Made by a program: the position numbers and the translations under genes. The notes under the pieces are model-generated. The model was not told the DNA's origin. It did not search any database and was given only the letters and a program-made list of their open reading frames with translations. From the NCBI GenBank assembly GCA_018907035.1, contig JACCIC010000296.1, forward strand, positions 1 through 64,000: a stretch of DNA of 64,000 nt, given 5' to 3'. This document shows, piece by piece, positions 46,140 to 55,901 of the stretch (position 1 is the first letter of the stretch; every line of letters starts with the position of its first letter). This DNA comes from Sycobia sp. Sy_11 (taxonomy: Eukaryota > Arthropoda > Insecta > Hymenoptera > Epichrysomallidae).

Positions 46140-47780
46140 TGAAATATATATGGATATATACGATATATACGATATGTTCATTCATACGTGCTTATATTCC
46201 GTTCCAAAAAAAATTAAAGGGAAGATTATAGAAATATGAAGAATATAATAGTTCGTAATGATTTATAATAATAATAATAAAAATAATTATTATCATTATT
46301 ATCCTTGCTATTCTTGTAATGATTATTAATAATATTACGAATATTTACTATACTTAACTAATAATCGAAAAAGTTCTTTAATGAAAATCTAAAACATAAT
46401 ATATATAAAACAATTTATTTAACTTTCCAATATGATTACTAATAATCACTTTATATTATTACTAATTTCGAGCAATTATAAATCTTGATCTCATAATCAT
46501 AAAAATTAAATTAATCAATTAATTACTAGACGAACCAAAATTACTTAAACAATATATGTCAACTAAGCTATGACTATAATAATATTGGAAATATATTTGA
46601 AATTACTATTTGAAATAATTATTAAACAAAATATATGTAAACGCTTTTAAACTAACTTACTGTAGTATGTTAAACATTGTAAAACATGAGTATGTTATAA
46701 ATAAATGTTATACCTTCTTTCATTTTTAAGATATAATTACAATCCAAAAACGTAAATTAATCATATTCCTCAACCATCAAGATGAACTATATAATATACT
46801 CATGGTAAATATGCGAATATGTCGAGTGGAACGCTATTATAGCGATACAGCAATATCTTGTTCATTGAAACATCGCGAATCTACGAACTTTTTGGTAGCA
46901 TTCATGGTATATTGGGTTAACGCTTTCTACTGTACCCCATTATATGTCGGTACGAAAAGCCTCTGTAACTGACAAGGCGCCTTGAGCGATCTGTCAGTTC
47001 GGCGCTACGTTTCTATGTATTTCTGGTATACTATACTAAACGTCGGGCTGAGCGCTCCTAGTTGTAAGCCGACGTATACATTACAGAAAGCGAGAACTGA
47101 CCTCGCCATCGGCGTTAGGCCAGTGGTACGCAGTGATCCTTCGTATTTTAGTGTTTTATTAACACGATCTCGATATACGAGGAGCCCCTTCTAACGCCAA
47201 TCATATAGCCTCACCGCGTGCTGAGGACATCGCCTACCACCAGAACGGTCCGCGCCTTATAATAGTAACGTAAACTCTCTGTAAAAGAAAACTTGAATAA
47301 AATTGGAAAAGTCCATATACTGTTTATATTATTGCTAATTAATCGCCCTCTCGAGTGTTCAAGTGTGTCAATGATATGATTCGAATCTGGCTAAGGTTCT
47401 GATGAGTATTTGAGCGTTTACGCGGTAAAATATGGGTGTCACCCCAGACAGGATTCAATCATTTTTGGTTCCTACGCTCCGATCTTATAATCCGATAACA
47501 AATTTTGCATGTTAAATTCGTTGTGGGGTCATAAATAAAATTCGTGTCGCAAATATCGGCTACCTAACCCTATCCCTGCTAGTGTGCAAGAGTATAAGCT
47601 AAAAGTGGATATTTAGAGCAGATTAGATAACTTAGCCTCTGCATTATTCAAACGAAAACAGCAACGTTGCCGTGGACAGAATCGAACAATTATATCTATA
47701 TATATTTATTGTCACGTCACAGCTCGCGACGTAGACAAATGCCCACACTGATTTATGCTGGAGTAGCTGTGAGGTCGTGT
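46140..47780. other. No gene recognised
   Basis: 46140-46800 is AT-rich. 46800-47780 is of balanced composition with a candidate TATA (cttataatag near 47258) and aataaaa (47297), which could belong to an unidentified LTR, but no direct repeat was found. Confidence 0.4.
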
Positions 47781-47817
47781 TGGCGCGTTAGTATAACGGT
47801 TAGATCACCTCGTTGGA
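47781..47817 (+). other. tRNA 5'-half-like sequence next to the Penelope element
   Basis: ggcgcgttagtataacggtt resembles the 5' arm and D arm with A box of a eukaryotic tRNA. It breaks off in the anticodon region where the Penelope-like element begins. Only half is present, so it is not a functional tRNA gene. Confidence 0.3.
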
Positions 47818-49557
47818 TCTGAAATAAAACTTATTACTACAATAAATTATATCAGAAAATTAAAAATAAAAATAACATAAAATTAATAATAAAATAAAAT
47901 AAAAATAAAAATAACATAAAATTAATAATAAAATAAAATAAAAATAAAAATAAAATATTAAGTAAAATAAAAAATAAAATATAATAAAAGTACTTATTCT
48001 ATGTTAGTAAATGACAGCCTGACGCCCCCACCACCTTAAATTTAGGATCACCTTCTTGTCTGACGTTTCGAAACGCTACGGTTCATCCTCAGGAACTAAA
48101 CTAAAATGAAAAACCCAATATGCTACTTTATATACCCCACCCACAATCTAAATTTATTAGTATAACATTTATAGGACCCCCTTTTTTCTTTAACTTAAAT
48201 GCGAAATACAAATTCTATATTAATAAGAGATGATAAGTGTTGTGTTTTTAAAATGATTAATAACCTTCACCAATGAGGTTCTACATTGTTTTTTCATATC
48301 GTTATTGCAACTAACAATACTATTTTCTACGTCAGCTATGATTTCCATAATAGGGAATTTGTTATTTGAATAAGATATTAATAATTTTAAATAAGAAAAT
48401 AGATTTCAAAATTATATAAATACAACATCATACATGAATACAAAACAGCCAAGAATTTCTTAAAAGAGAACACAAATATTATATTCCAGAATGCAGATAA
48501 AGGAAATGTAATAATAGCATCTGACAAGAAAAATATATTAATACAGTTACAATGATGTTAGAGGATAACACAACTCACAAGAAAATTAAGAATCCTCATA
48601 TTAATAGGCTATAAAATAAATTAAAAGAATTAGTAAAAGAATGGAAAAATAAATGTTACATTAATGAAATTACTTTTAAACACTTAAAATGCGAAAATGG
48701 AACAGTAGCCAAATGTTATGGGGTTCCCAAGATTTACAAAGAGGAATTGACCTATAGAATAATAATATCGTCAATTAATTTTCCAACATACAATATTGCA
48801 AAATTTTTATCAAATAAATTAGTTAAGATCGTTGGAAAAAACAAGTCTTGTGTTAAAGATAGTTGGAGTTTTTATGAAGCAGTCAAAGATATTAATAATA
48901 TTCCAAATAATTCTAAGATGATTTCATTGGATGTAGTATCTTTATGTACAAATATACCATTAGATTTATTTAAAGAAATTATAAAAGAAAAATGGTCAGA
49001 AATTAACATACATACAAAATTAACAAAAGATGATTTTATAAAGGCAGTGAATTTGGTTTTCTATAACATAATTTTTTCTTTTCAAAATAATTTTTATGAA
49101 CAAAAATATGTCTGTCTAATGGGATCATCTTTATCACCGGGGATTGCTAATTTAGTAATGGAAAAATTAGAAAATATTGCAATAAATAAGTTGAATTTTG
49201 AAACAATTATCTATAAAAGATATGCCGATGACCTTTTTACAATTGTGCCAGAAAGGTTTGTAGACGAAATGGTGGATGTTTTTAATTCCATCCATGATAG
49301 AATTAAATATAGAGGAATCAGATAATAAATTAAGTTTTTTGGACGTTAATGTTATTAGAGTTAGTAATAACAGAGAAAAATTAAATTTTACAGAAAAGCT
49401 ACATGGTCAGGTAGGTTGTTAAATTTTAACTCACACGTCTTGTACGACGTTTCGATACGCTATGGTTCATCCTCAGGAACTAAACTAAATTGAAAAACCC
49501 CGCATGCTACTTTATATAGCCGACCCACACTCTAAATTTATTAGTATAACATTTATA

Positions 49558-49588
<31 letters not shown>

Positions 49589-49770
49589 ATTAAATTTATT
49601 TTATTTTTATTTTTAATATTCTGATATTATTTATTGTAGTAATAAGTTTTATTTCAGATTCTACGGGGGTGATCATAAACAAGGACAGTGTGACTGTCAT
49701 GATTATAGCTAGTATATGATATTATAAAGACTGTAAGACCGATAAAAATATTTATTAATTTAATTCAGAA
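47816..49770 (+). mobile_element. Truncated Penelope-like element
   Basis: Outer ends are inverted relative to each other: the first about 60 bp (gatctgaaataaaacttatt...) are the reverse complement of 49605-49660. Direct repeats of about 130 bp (48045-48175 and 49430-49560; tcatcctcaggaactaaac) flank the coding part like pseudo-LTRs. The coding region, 48370-49415, is Penelope RT with frameshifts in its first third. The C-terminal GIY-YIG endonuclease is absent; coding sequence ends abruptly at about 49415 against the second pseudo-LTR. The right end bears the tags cgggggtgatcataaac and ctgtaagaccgata seen in the dispersed LTR fragments. Confidence 0.8.
48747..49325 (+). pseudogene. Penelope-like reverse transcriptase fragment
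   Basis: The 192-codon frame contains the telomerase-related Penelope RT motifs: YRIIISSINFPTYNIAKFL near the start, motif A SLDVVSLCTNIP (60-71), MGSSLSPGIANLVMEKLE (125-142, motif B) and RYADDLFTIVP (158-168, motif C). Upstream coding continues in other frames to about 48370 (QNADKGNVIIASD). Downstream, after a one-base shift, LSFLDVNVIR marks the region before the missing endonuclease. In this family RT primes on nicked DNA made by the GIY-YIG domain. Confidence 0.85.
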
Positions 49771-49798
49771 CAGTCGACACAGCTACAATTTTTAATTT

Positions 49799-49800
<2 letters not shown>

Positions 49801-49856
<56 letters not shown>
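49801..49856. repeat. (TA)n microsatellite
   Basis: Perfect ta repeat just beyond the Penelope element. Confidence 0.95.
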
Positions 49857-49858
<2 letters not shown>

Positions 49859-50364
49859 TTTAAGTTTATTTCAGCAAGGCCTAAGCATCAGAAGAAGAAT
49901 AATATTATAAAGCATGTATCAATACATGGTAGCAATACATCATTATATACACTATTTTTAAATCTGGAGAAATGATAACTTGGGGAAAGGACAGCGTTAA
50001 ATCCTAAAATTATAAAGGAGTTATCGATGAGGTAATCAGAAATACCTCAACCAATTTGAGCCAAATCCATGATCCAAATGCCATGGCCTCTCCTTCTATA
50101 TATCTAAACGTTTATTAATAATAGTTTCATTTGTACATTTCAATCTCATGTGTAAATTATTCTTATGGAATTGAATGTATAAGGCACCCATCTGTATAAA
50201 AAAATATGAATGCATAAAGAAGAAAATTAGAAAAGATGTTCCTAAATTATAATTGATATAAATTAGCAATATTATTTATAAGCATTATTATTATAATTTA
50301 TATCAATCATATTTAGTCTATGGTACTTATAAATTGTCATGGTTATGTCATGGTTATTTATTCC
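49857..50364. other. AT-rich sequence, nothing recognised
   Basis: No open frame or repeat structure identified. Confidence 0.5.
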
Positions 50365-50770
50365 ATATAGAAGAAACATACATAAGAGCAAAACTTACAT
50401 TCTTATAAATTAAATAAGTAGTTTCATTTTATAACAATTATTAATAATGCATATCCGATTATGAGTTTTGCAAACAGAAAGAGTATATGGAAAAAGCAGA
50501 GTATCTTATCTAACGTTGAAATAATAAGAATAACTTGAAAGGATATAATATAATTTGACAGATGTGTAATATAAATTGTTACTATTTTGTTTAGGAAGCA
50601 AGCTTAAAAACTGTGAAGTTTTCCAATGAACTACTATTTCAATAAAGAATAAGTGCTTAAATATCAGTCAAATCATAACATATGTAGAATTGAATGTTAA
50701 AAAATGAGACTAATTATTTAATTTATAAGAATGTAAGCTTGGTTAATATTTATTTTTCTGCCTCCATATG
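50365..50770. repeat. MITE-like element with inverted ends
   Basis: A 37-bp block at 50397 (cttacattcttataaatt...) recurs inverted, with about three mismatches, ending at 50737. Weaker inverted similarity extends outward to about 50365 and 50770. The left part recurs at 43426-43650. No coding capacity. Confidence 0.65.
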
Positions 50771-50862
50771 GGATGCCAGATATAAGTAACTTCAGCTTTG
50801 ATGTATGTATAAGATACCATAATCTTTAGTATATAAAATTAAATAAAAGCATACTGTTTAAA

Positions 50863-50905
<43 letters not shown>

Positions 50906-51061
50906 AAGATTGATGTATAAATATTCAAAAATTAATTTTTATAATAATTATGAGACTCTGACAGTCCTTATTTATAATTAGCATATTATTTACCATCTTT
51001 ACTCACATAATTAATTTTATATAAAATGTTTAAATTATTCGACTGCCTGAATAGTAGATAG

Positions 51062-51272
51062 GCTATAGGCATTCTACTACATAGGCATTCTGGCACACCT
51101 CCCCCCCCCCTTAAAATTGTGCTATGCCCCCAACTAGGTCACGGGGGACATAGCACACTTTACACGCGAGTATACTTTTTCTCTACTAGAGAGGGGAGGG
51201 GCATATCACACTTGACAGGTGAGTAGACTTCAGGTGTAGTAGAATGCCTTTATGTGCCGTGATGCCTATAGC
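51062..51272. repeat. Nested inverted-repeat element beside the capsid genes
   Basis: gctataggcat and gcattctactaca occur at the left end and, inverted, at the right end. Inside is a tighter hairpin, gtgctatgccccc... / ...gggggacatagcac (about 51118-51157). It lies 60 bp beyond the stop of the major capsid gene. It may be an independent MITE or part of the virus-like element's terminus. Confidence 0.6.
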
Positions 51273-51333
51273 AAAGTCAACTACTTTTTTTTATTTTTTT
51301 TTCATTTTTCTTCTTCTTTGAATTAAGCAATAT

Positions 51334-52578
51334 TTAAATAACCTTTCTTACATCTCCACTGATGGGATTATACTGAACTATGCGATCGTGCAAGATCAAG
51401 CAATAAGCTGTAATATTGGCTGGAAAGTTCTCTTTAGCCTCAAATTCTAAACGTACATCTACAGGAGCGCTCTTTAGAGATTCATTTTGTCGTGAGCAAT
51501 CAATCACTATGAGAGGTTCATTATCGAGAAACTGTTTCTTTGAAAGTAGTGGTTGAGGTTCCCTTGTATAGTATATTTCTAGGAAATTTGCATACATATC
51601 ATACAGTATTGCATATTGATTATTAGATATGTCAAGGTTTAAATTATTGTATTATGTATAATATTGAGAATTCAAAAAAAGTCTCACGTTAGTAATATTG
51701 CAATAATCAAAACGACTGGCGTTTGCGGATGCTTGATATTTTTTCTTTGTCTATAAGCCGAGAATCACATAACGTGGTTTCTCCAATTGATTGGAAGTTT
51801 TGACTGTCCACACATGCTTATTGGCGCTTGGCAGAACAGGATATTCAAATAGTTCTCATGAACGATAACACATTGGGATGGGATTATCCTTGCCAATGAA
51901 ATTTAAAAGTTGGATTTTTTGTTTATCAGAAGCAATGACATAAGGCATTAACCATTCTACTTTTGTTATTTTTATGTTATATTCTTCATATGTAGTATTA
52001 TTACCAACTATACTACCTTCCTGGATTATGGCATTCAGGTCAGATCTTGATCTTATCAGAATGAGTTCATGTTTCATATTAATTACAATTTTTCTGTAAT
52101 CTTCTGCGAAGCCCAAAATCATACTTAGAGGAATAGAAACGTCAAAGTTTTCATGCCTATCTATCAATGTTTTCGTTGTTTCTTCATTGCCAATCCAGCC
52201 TGCATTTTCAAGCATGAGCGTCTCGTTGGTATTGAATGAAGCCCATCCTTTCATGACACTACTCAATCCAACATTTTTACTTTTGTCTATCTCAACGCCA
52301 TTAATTTCGTGGCGAATTTCATCAAAAAGGTGACAAATAGCATTGTTGACGAATCTAGATTTAGTTGATGCATTTCCAGCAGTGTTTTGTAATTTTCCAT
52401 AGATATGGATAGAACTACGCGATGGTAGAAGACACAGATCTTGGTGTTGGATGGAAATGCGAATTTCATCATTATGATCAAAGTTTAGTGATGTGTATGG
52501 TTGATGTGCGTGGATTTCGTAATGAGCAATTGACTCATCGAATGCGACACCTGATTGAATTTTTAGTATTTCGTCCAT
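51334..52578 (-). pseudogene. Major capsid protein (double jelly-roll type), broken
   Basis: The N-terminal 240 codons (52578-51856) start with ATG, contain SIHIYGKL, KSRFVNNAICHLFDEIRHEI and MKGWASFN, and stop at a TGA near 51856. Coding-like sequence goes on with further breaks and ends in an 87-codon open piece (51597-51334) with PLIVIDCS and APVDVRLEFE. Together this is about the length expected for the hexon-like capsid protein of Polinton/adintovirus-type elements, the main shell protein of the virion. The assignment rests on recalled similarity to insect homologues plus its position next to the other virion genes. No catalytic residues exist to test it. Confidence 0.65.
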
Positions 52579-52754
52579 TTTTCAGACAGCAGCAGAAAAT
52601 TATACAGCTAATTTTTTTCCACGAACTTTTAGACCTAGACTTTGTAGGAACTGAATGTTCTTCAGTGTTAACGGTTTCAAACTCTTCAATCGACTGATTG
52701 CCGATTGCCATGATGGAGTACTTATATGTGTGCTAGAATTATAAACAATCCCCA

Positions 52755-53465
52755 TTATATAGATTTGATATGAAGTCTAACAGTAATTTCCTCTTCTCGA
52801 AAATTAACTAGATTGCCGTCCTGATCGACAATTCGAACTTGTATATTATCTATGCACTTAACACTAAGTGGTAGATATATAACATGTGATGGAATTTCTA
52901 TGATTTTATATCCTGGAGGAACACTGGGAAAGAATTCATGAATAGTATGAACTTTTTGGTTGTTAATGAAAGCTCCTGCAGTAATGTTACACTCGACTCT
53001 GAGTGCATTGATTTTCAATATTTTCACTGGTAAATCAGAACGGTGTTCTATATTTTCTATGAGAGTACGAGGAGTAAAACCCAGCACTCGATCGATTGAA
53101 TTTTGAGGTTTAAGGTCTAACGAAACACTGCACTTAATTTCACTTTTAAATGTATTATTGTTAGCTTTCAAGGAAAATTCAATTCCTGTTGATTTCAATG
53201 TATTAGATAAAAATTGATTTATATCATCAATCTTGTAACTACCAATGGGGATAGTAATAATTTCTCCTTTTAAATGAAGTTGATTATTTGTATTGTCAAT
53301 ATTTGGAATTGAATTAAAGGTTAAAAGTTCAACTAAATCTAAAACATGATTTTTATGCTTTGGTAGTTCAATGGATGGAAAGTATTGGGCTTCTAAGACA
53401 GAAGATTTTCCTGAAAGAGTCAAAGTGAAACTATCTTCCATGACTGATTGAGCGAAAATGATCAA
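52755..53465 (-). CDS. Minor capsid (penton-like) protein, frame intact
   Basis: The 236-codon frame is uninterrupted. A second ATG at residue 9 (MEDSFTLTLSG) is the more likely start. The chain is beta-rich with alternating hydrophobics (KGEIITIPIGSYKIDDINQF, PPGYKIIEIPSHVIYLPL) and ends IRLHIKS-like, fitting a single jelly-roll vertex protein. In this virus-like class the penton gene lies beside the major capsid gene, as here (177 bp before it). It is the best preserved of the capsid genes. Alternative: an unrelated beta-sandwich virion protein. Confidence 0.6.
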   Translation of the reverse strand: MIIFAQSVMEDSFTLTLSGKSSVLEAQYFPSIELPKHKNHVLDLVELLTFNSIPNIDNTNNQLHLKGEIITIPIGSYKIDDINQFLSNTLKSTGIEFSLKANNNTFKSEIKCSVSLDLKPQNSIDRVLGFTPRTLIENIEHRSDLPVKILKINALRVECNITAGAFINNQKVHTIHEFFPSVPPGYKIIEIPSHVIYLPLSVKCIDNIQVRIVDQDGNLVNFREEEITVRLHIKSI

Positions 53466-53487
53466 ATTTTATCTGACAAATTCTTTT

Positions 53488-53828
53488 TATAGATTTTCAG
53501 TTAAGAAACGAAGACAAAGATGACCGCAAATGCATGAGTCAAAATTCTGATATCTTGTATAGTTGTATTTCTCTTCTTTCAGATTGAAATATTTCATAAG
53601 ATCTATGGGAGGTTTGAGGTCACCAAAGCTATCAAAGTAGTCAGATCCTCTCTTTCAATAACTGACCCGATGGGTACCTTTATTTTGCGAATCATCGAGA
53701 TTAACAATGGCAGATTCGTTATTCCATGGTCAATTACGAGGAAGGCTATTTCTAATGTAAACATCTCGAAAATGTGGAATTTGTAATATATGTGCATATT
53801 TTATAAGATCAAAGTTTGTTAGTGGACG
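53488..53828 (-). pseudogene. Adenain-like maturation protease, broken
   Basis: It begins within the preceding frame at RPLTNFDLIKYAHIL (residue 161 of that frame). After a stop at about 53730 it continues in the same general region with the landmarks of the adenovirus-type cysteine protease: His in GTH (53670-53672), Asp in YFDSFGD (53631-53633) and Cys in CGHLC (53526-53528), in the correct order and spacing. A second stop (TGA, 53655-53657) follows the His motif. The enzyme would cut capsid and core proteins during maturation. The presumed catalytic triad survives, but the frame does not. Confidence 0.7.
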
Positions 53829-54308
53829 ATTTGGCAAAATTAAATTGAAGTTTTTTTTTCTTTTAATTAGACCGTGTCCGACATGCGGTTTGAGAAATAA
53901 TCCCATTCCACGTATATATGGTTTCAGATAGAGACCTTTACCTAAAGCAATAGCTTCCATCGTCTTATTATGTCGTTTACTTTCTTGATAATCTTTCTGC
54001 GCAGCTTTAGCATCATTTACTGCTTTAGCTATTTCAGCAGCACCTCCGGCTAAAGCACCAGTTGCACTTAGTCCTGCGAACAGTGGAATAAGGAAAGGAA
54101 GAACTCCGCCAATTTTAGACGGAAGGGGTATCATACGTGGAATGAGAACTTTTTTCTTACAATCACTATTCTTAAGAGCTTGACGAGCACCTTTTAAGGC
54201 GCACTGTATGACTTTGCGTGAATTTTTACCTGATTTCAATGATTTTTTCGCTGCTGTCACCAATTTGTTGAATTTCAGCCCCATTCCAGTTTTTGCCTTT
54301 AATTTCAT
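53730..54308 (-). CDS. Basic/hydrophobic virion protein (adenovirus pVI/pX-like), fused to protease start
   Basis: 192 codons. Residues 1-55 are strongly basic (Lys/Arg repeats), 60-100 form a hydrophobic, Gly/Ala-rich stretch (IGGVLPFLIPLFAGL then ALAGGAAEIAKAV) like a membrane-active amphipathic segment, and 115-145 contain GLYLKP and GLFLKP repeats. From residue 161 the frame runs into the adenain-like protease N-terminus. Known relatives sit in the core or act on membranes during entry; here function is inferred only. It begins 28 bp after the PLA2-like gene stops, so the minus-strand genes may be cotranscribed. Confidence 0.6.
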   Translation of the reverse strand: MKLKAKTGMGLKFNKLVTAAKKSLKSGKNSRKVIQCALKGARQALKNSDCKKKVLIPRMIPLPSKIGGVLPFLIPLFAGLSATGALAGGAAEIAKAVNDAKAAQKDYQESKRHNKTMEAIALGKGLYLKPYIRGMGLFLKPHVGHGLIKRKKNFNLILPNRPLTNFDLIKYAHILQIPHFRDVYIRNSLPRN

Positions 54309-54335
54309 AGCAATCGCAACCGCTAGAGCTGACGC

Positions 54336-54626
54336 TTACTCCGCATCTTTAGCTTTAATCAGTTGCCAAGCTTTATTAGCAAGATTTATATCAGCCACTT
54401 TACAATTACTGTTTTTATTAGAGTACTCAATGTCATGTTCTTTACATGCCCTATCTAGTTCATTTATTCCCGGATCACCCCTTTTTAATCGCTTTGTTAA
54501 TTTAGTTCCGGAGCCACAGTATTTATAACCAGGAAGATGCATTTCGATAGGTAAATTATTGATTACTCTATCGAGCAATCCACGGCCTTCCTTTTTTGAA
54601 TGCTTCCGAGTTTTATGCTCAATCAT
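54336..54626 (-). CDS. Phospholipase A2-like virion protein, parvovirus VP1u type
   Basis: 96 codons, intact. It shows the two motifs of secreted/parvoviral PLA2: the calcium loop YCGSG (YxGxG; residues 36-40) and the catalytic HDIEY (HDxxY; His 64, Asp 65). Adjacent residues (LPGYKY before, DPGINELDRACKEHD between) also fit. In parvoviruses this enzyme lets particles leave the endosome; occurrence in adintovirus-like elements is also known to me. The N-terminus is Lys/Arg-rich. It is the first minus-strand gene from the divergent promoter with the ATPase (96 bp away). Confidence 0.8.
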   Translation of the reverse strand: MIEHKTRKHSKKEGRGLLDRVINNLPIEMHLPGYKYCGSGTKLTKRLKRGDPGINELDRACKEHDIEYSNKNSNCKVADINLANKAWQLIKAKDAE

Positions 54627-54722
54627 CTTTGGCAGTCAAATTATAACTGATGATCGAAAATATAAAATCAACATTTATATATTTACTTCAGTTAATGATA
54701 AACTAGACTGTGTCATATCAAC
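54627..54722. promoter_or_regulatory. Divergent promoter region
   Basis: 96 bp separate the starts of the minus-strand PLA2-like gene and the plus-strand ATPase. It is AT-rich, with TATA-like tataaaat (about 54660) and tatatattt. Likely drives both directions; inferred from layout only. Confidence 0.45.
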
Positions 54723-55201
54723 ATGGATTTCACTGAGCAGAACGTGAAACTCCCTGTCGCTAACTTTGATTTTGGAAAGGAAAAAAGATGGAAGCGACAC
54801 GGAGAATTGCTACCAGATAGTATACGAGCAGTATTCTCCGGTCCATCAAACTGCGGAAAAACAAATAGCTTATTAGCTTTAATCATTCATCCCAATGGTC
54901 TTAGATTCGAGAATGTGTATGTTTATTCAAAATCGTTAAATCAACCAAAGTATCAATTTCTCAAAAAAGTCATAGAACCAGTCGAAGGCATCTCATATTT
55001 CCCGTTTAGTGAACATGAATCTGTAATATCACCAGATGAAGCATTGCCCAATTCAATTATGATTTTTGATGATGTAGCTTGCGAGAAGCAAGATAACGTC
55101 AGAGCATTTTTCTGTATGGGGAGACATAAAAGTGTAGACTGCTTCTACCTATGTCAGTCATATGCTTATATACCAAAACATCTTATTAGAGATAATATTA
55201 A
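54723..55201 (+). pseudogene. Packaging ATPase (FtsK/HerA, A32-like), N-terminal part
   Basis: Starts ATG at 54723. Walker A is GPSNCGKTN (residues 40-48) and Walker B is SIMIFDDVA (Asp 116-117); the Q of the following LCQSY is a likely sensor. This is the DNA-packaging ATPase class of Polintons, adintoviruses and related DNA viruses. True coding ends at the TTAA (55198-55201); the remaining 18 codons to 55256 lie in the inserted element. The 3' part of the gene resumes at 62567. Confidence 0.85.
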
Positions 55202-55216
55202 GAGTGCTCCATACCT

Positions 55217-55845
55217 CTGGCGGAAGTTAAAATCGATTGAAGCGCTTGATTTTTAATATACTGTGGAAGTTTACGGAACTTGAAGTGTACAAAAAATGCT
55301 GTTCTGTTTTATCGATTGTTCTAGTATTAATCAGGGCCGTAGTAGCCCAAGTTAAATTTGTAAATTATAAATGATCCATACAAAATTTATATTTTATAAT
55401 ATTCTTATGAAATAAGTAGCGGAGTAGTTGATCATTTGTCACAAAAAGTTTATTATATATATATATATATAAATTTACACACATACAAACGCACAGAGAG
55501 AGAGAGAGAGAGAGAGAGATATGCATATATATGTGTATTAATTTTGATATGTATATGTATTGATATTATTATGTATTAATTTTAATTTATATTGGACTGT
55601 AACACTGATGGAAATATTTATTAATTTATGCATGCATATATATATAGTATATTTAAGTGTAGAAGATAAGGATACTAGGAGACGAGCAGTAATAAAGAAA
55701 CATCAGCTCGACATCCAGCGTTTGATTGAAATACGCATATATGTATGCGTATCTACACACACATTAACATATATAATCTCCATACTCCTAATTTCTAACC
55801 AAATTACTTACTCAAAAATGTCAAGGGCCGTGGTGGTCGCAAACG

Positions 55846-55901
<56 letters not shown>

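Noticed and set aside
45931..46231. Overlapping frames rich in Tyr and Ile on both strands
   Set aside because: They are translations of (TATG)n and (TA)n microsatellites; the same applies to frames at 10901, 60613, 61870 and 61911.
51062..51272. CRISPR-like or bacterial repeat array
   Set aside because: There is one inverted unit, no spacer-repeat periodicity, and the window is eukaryotic.
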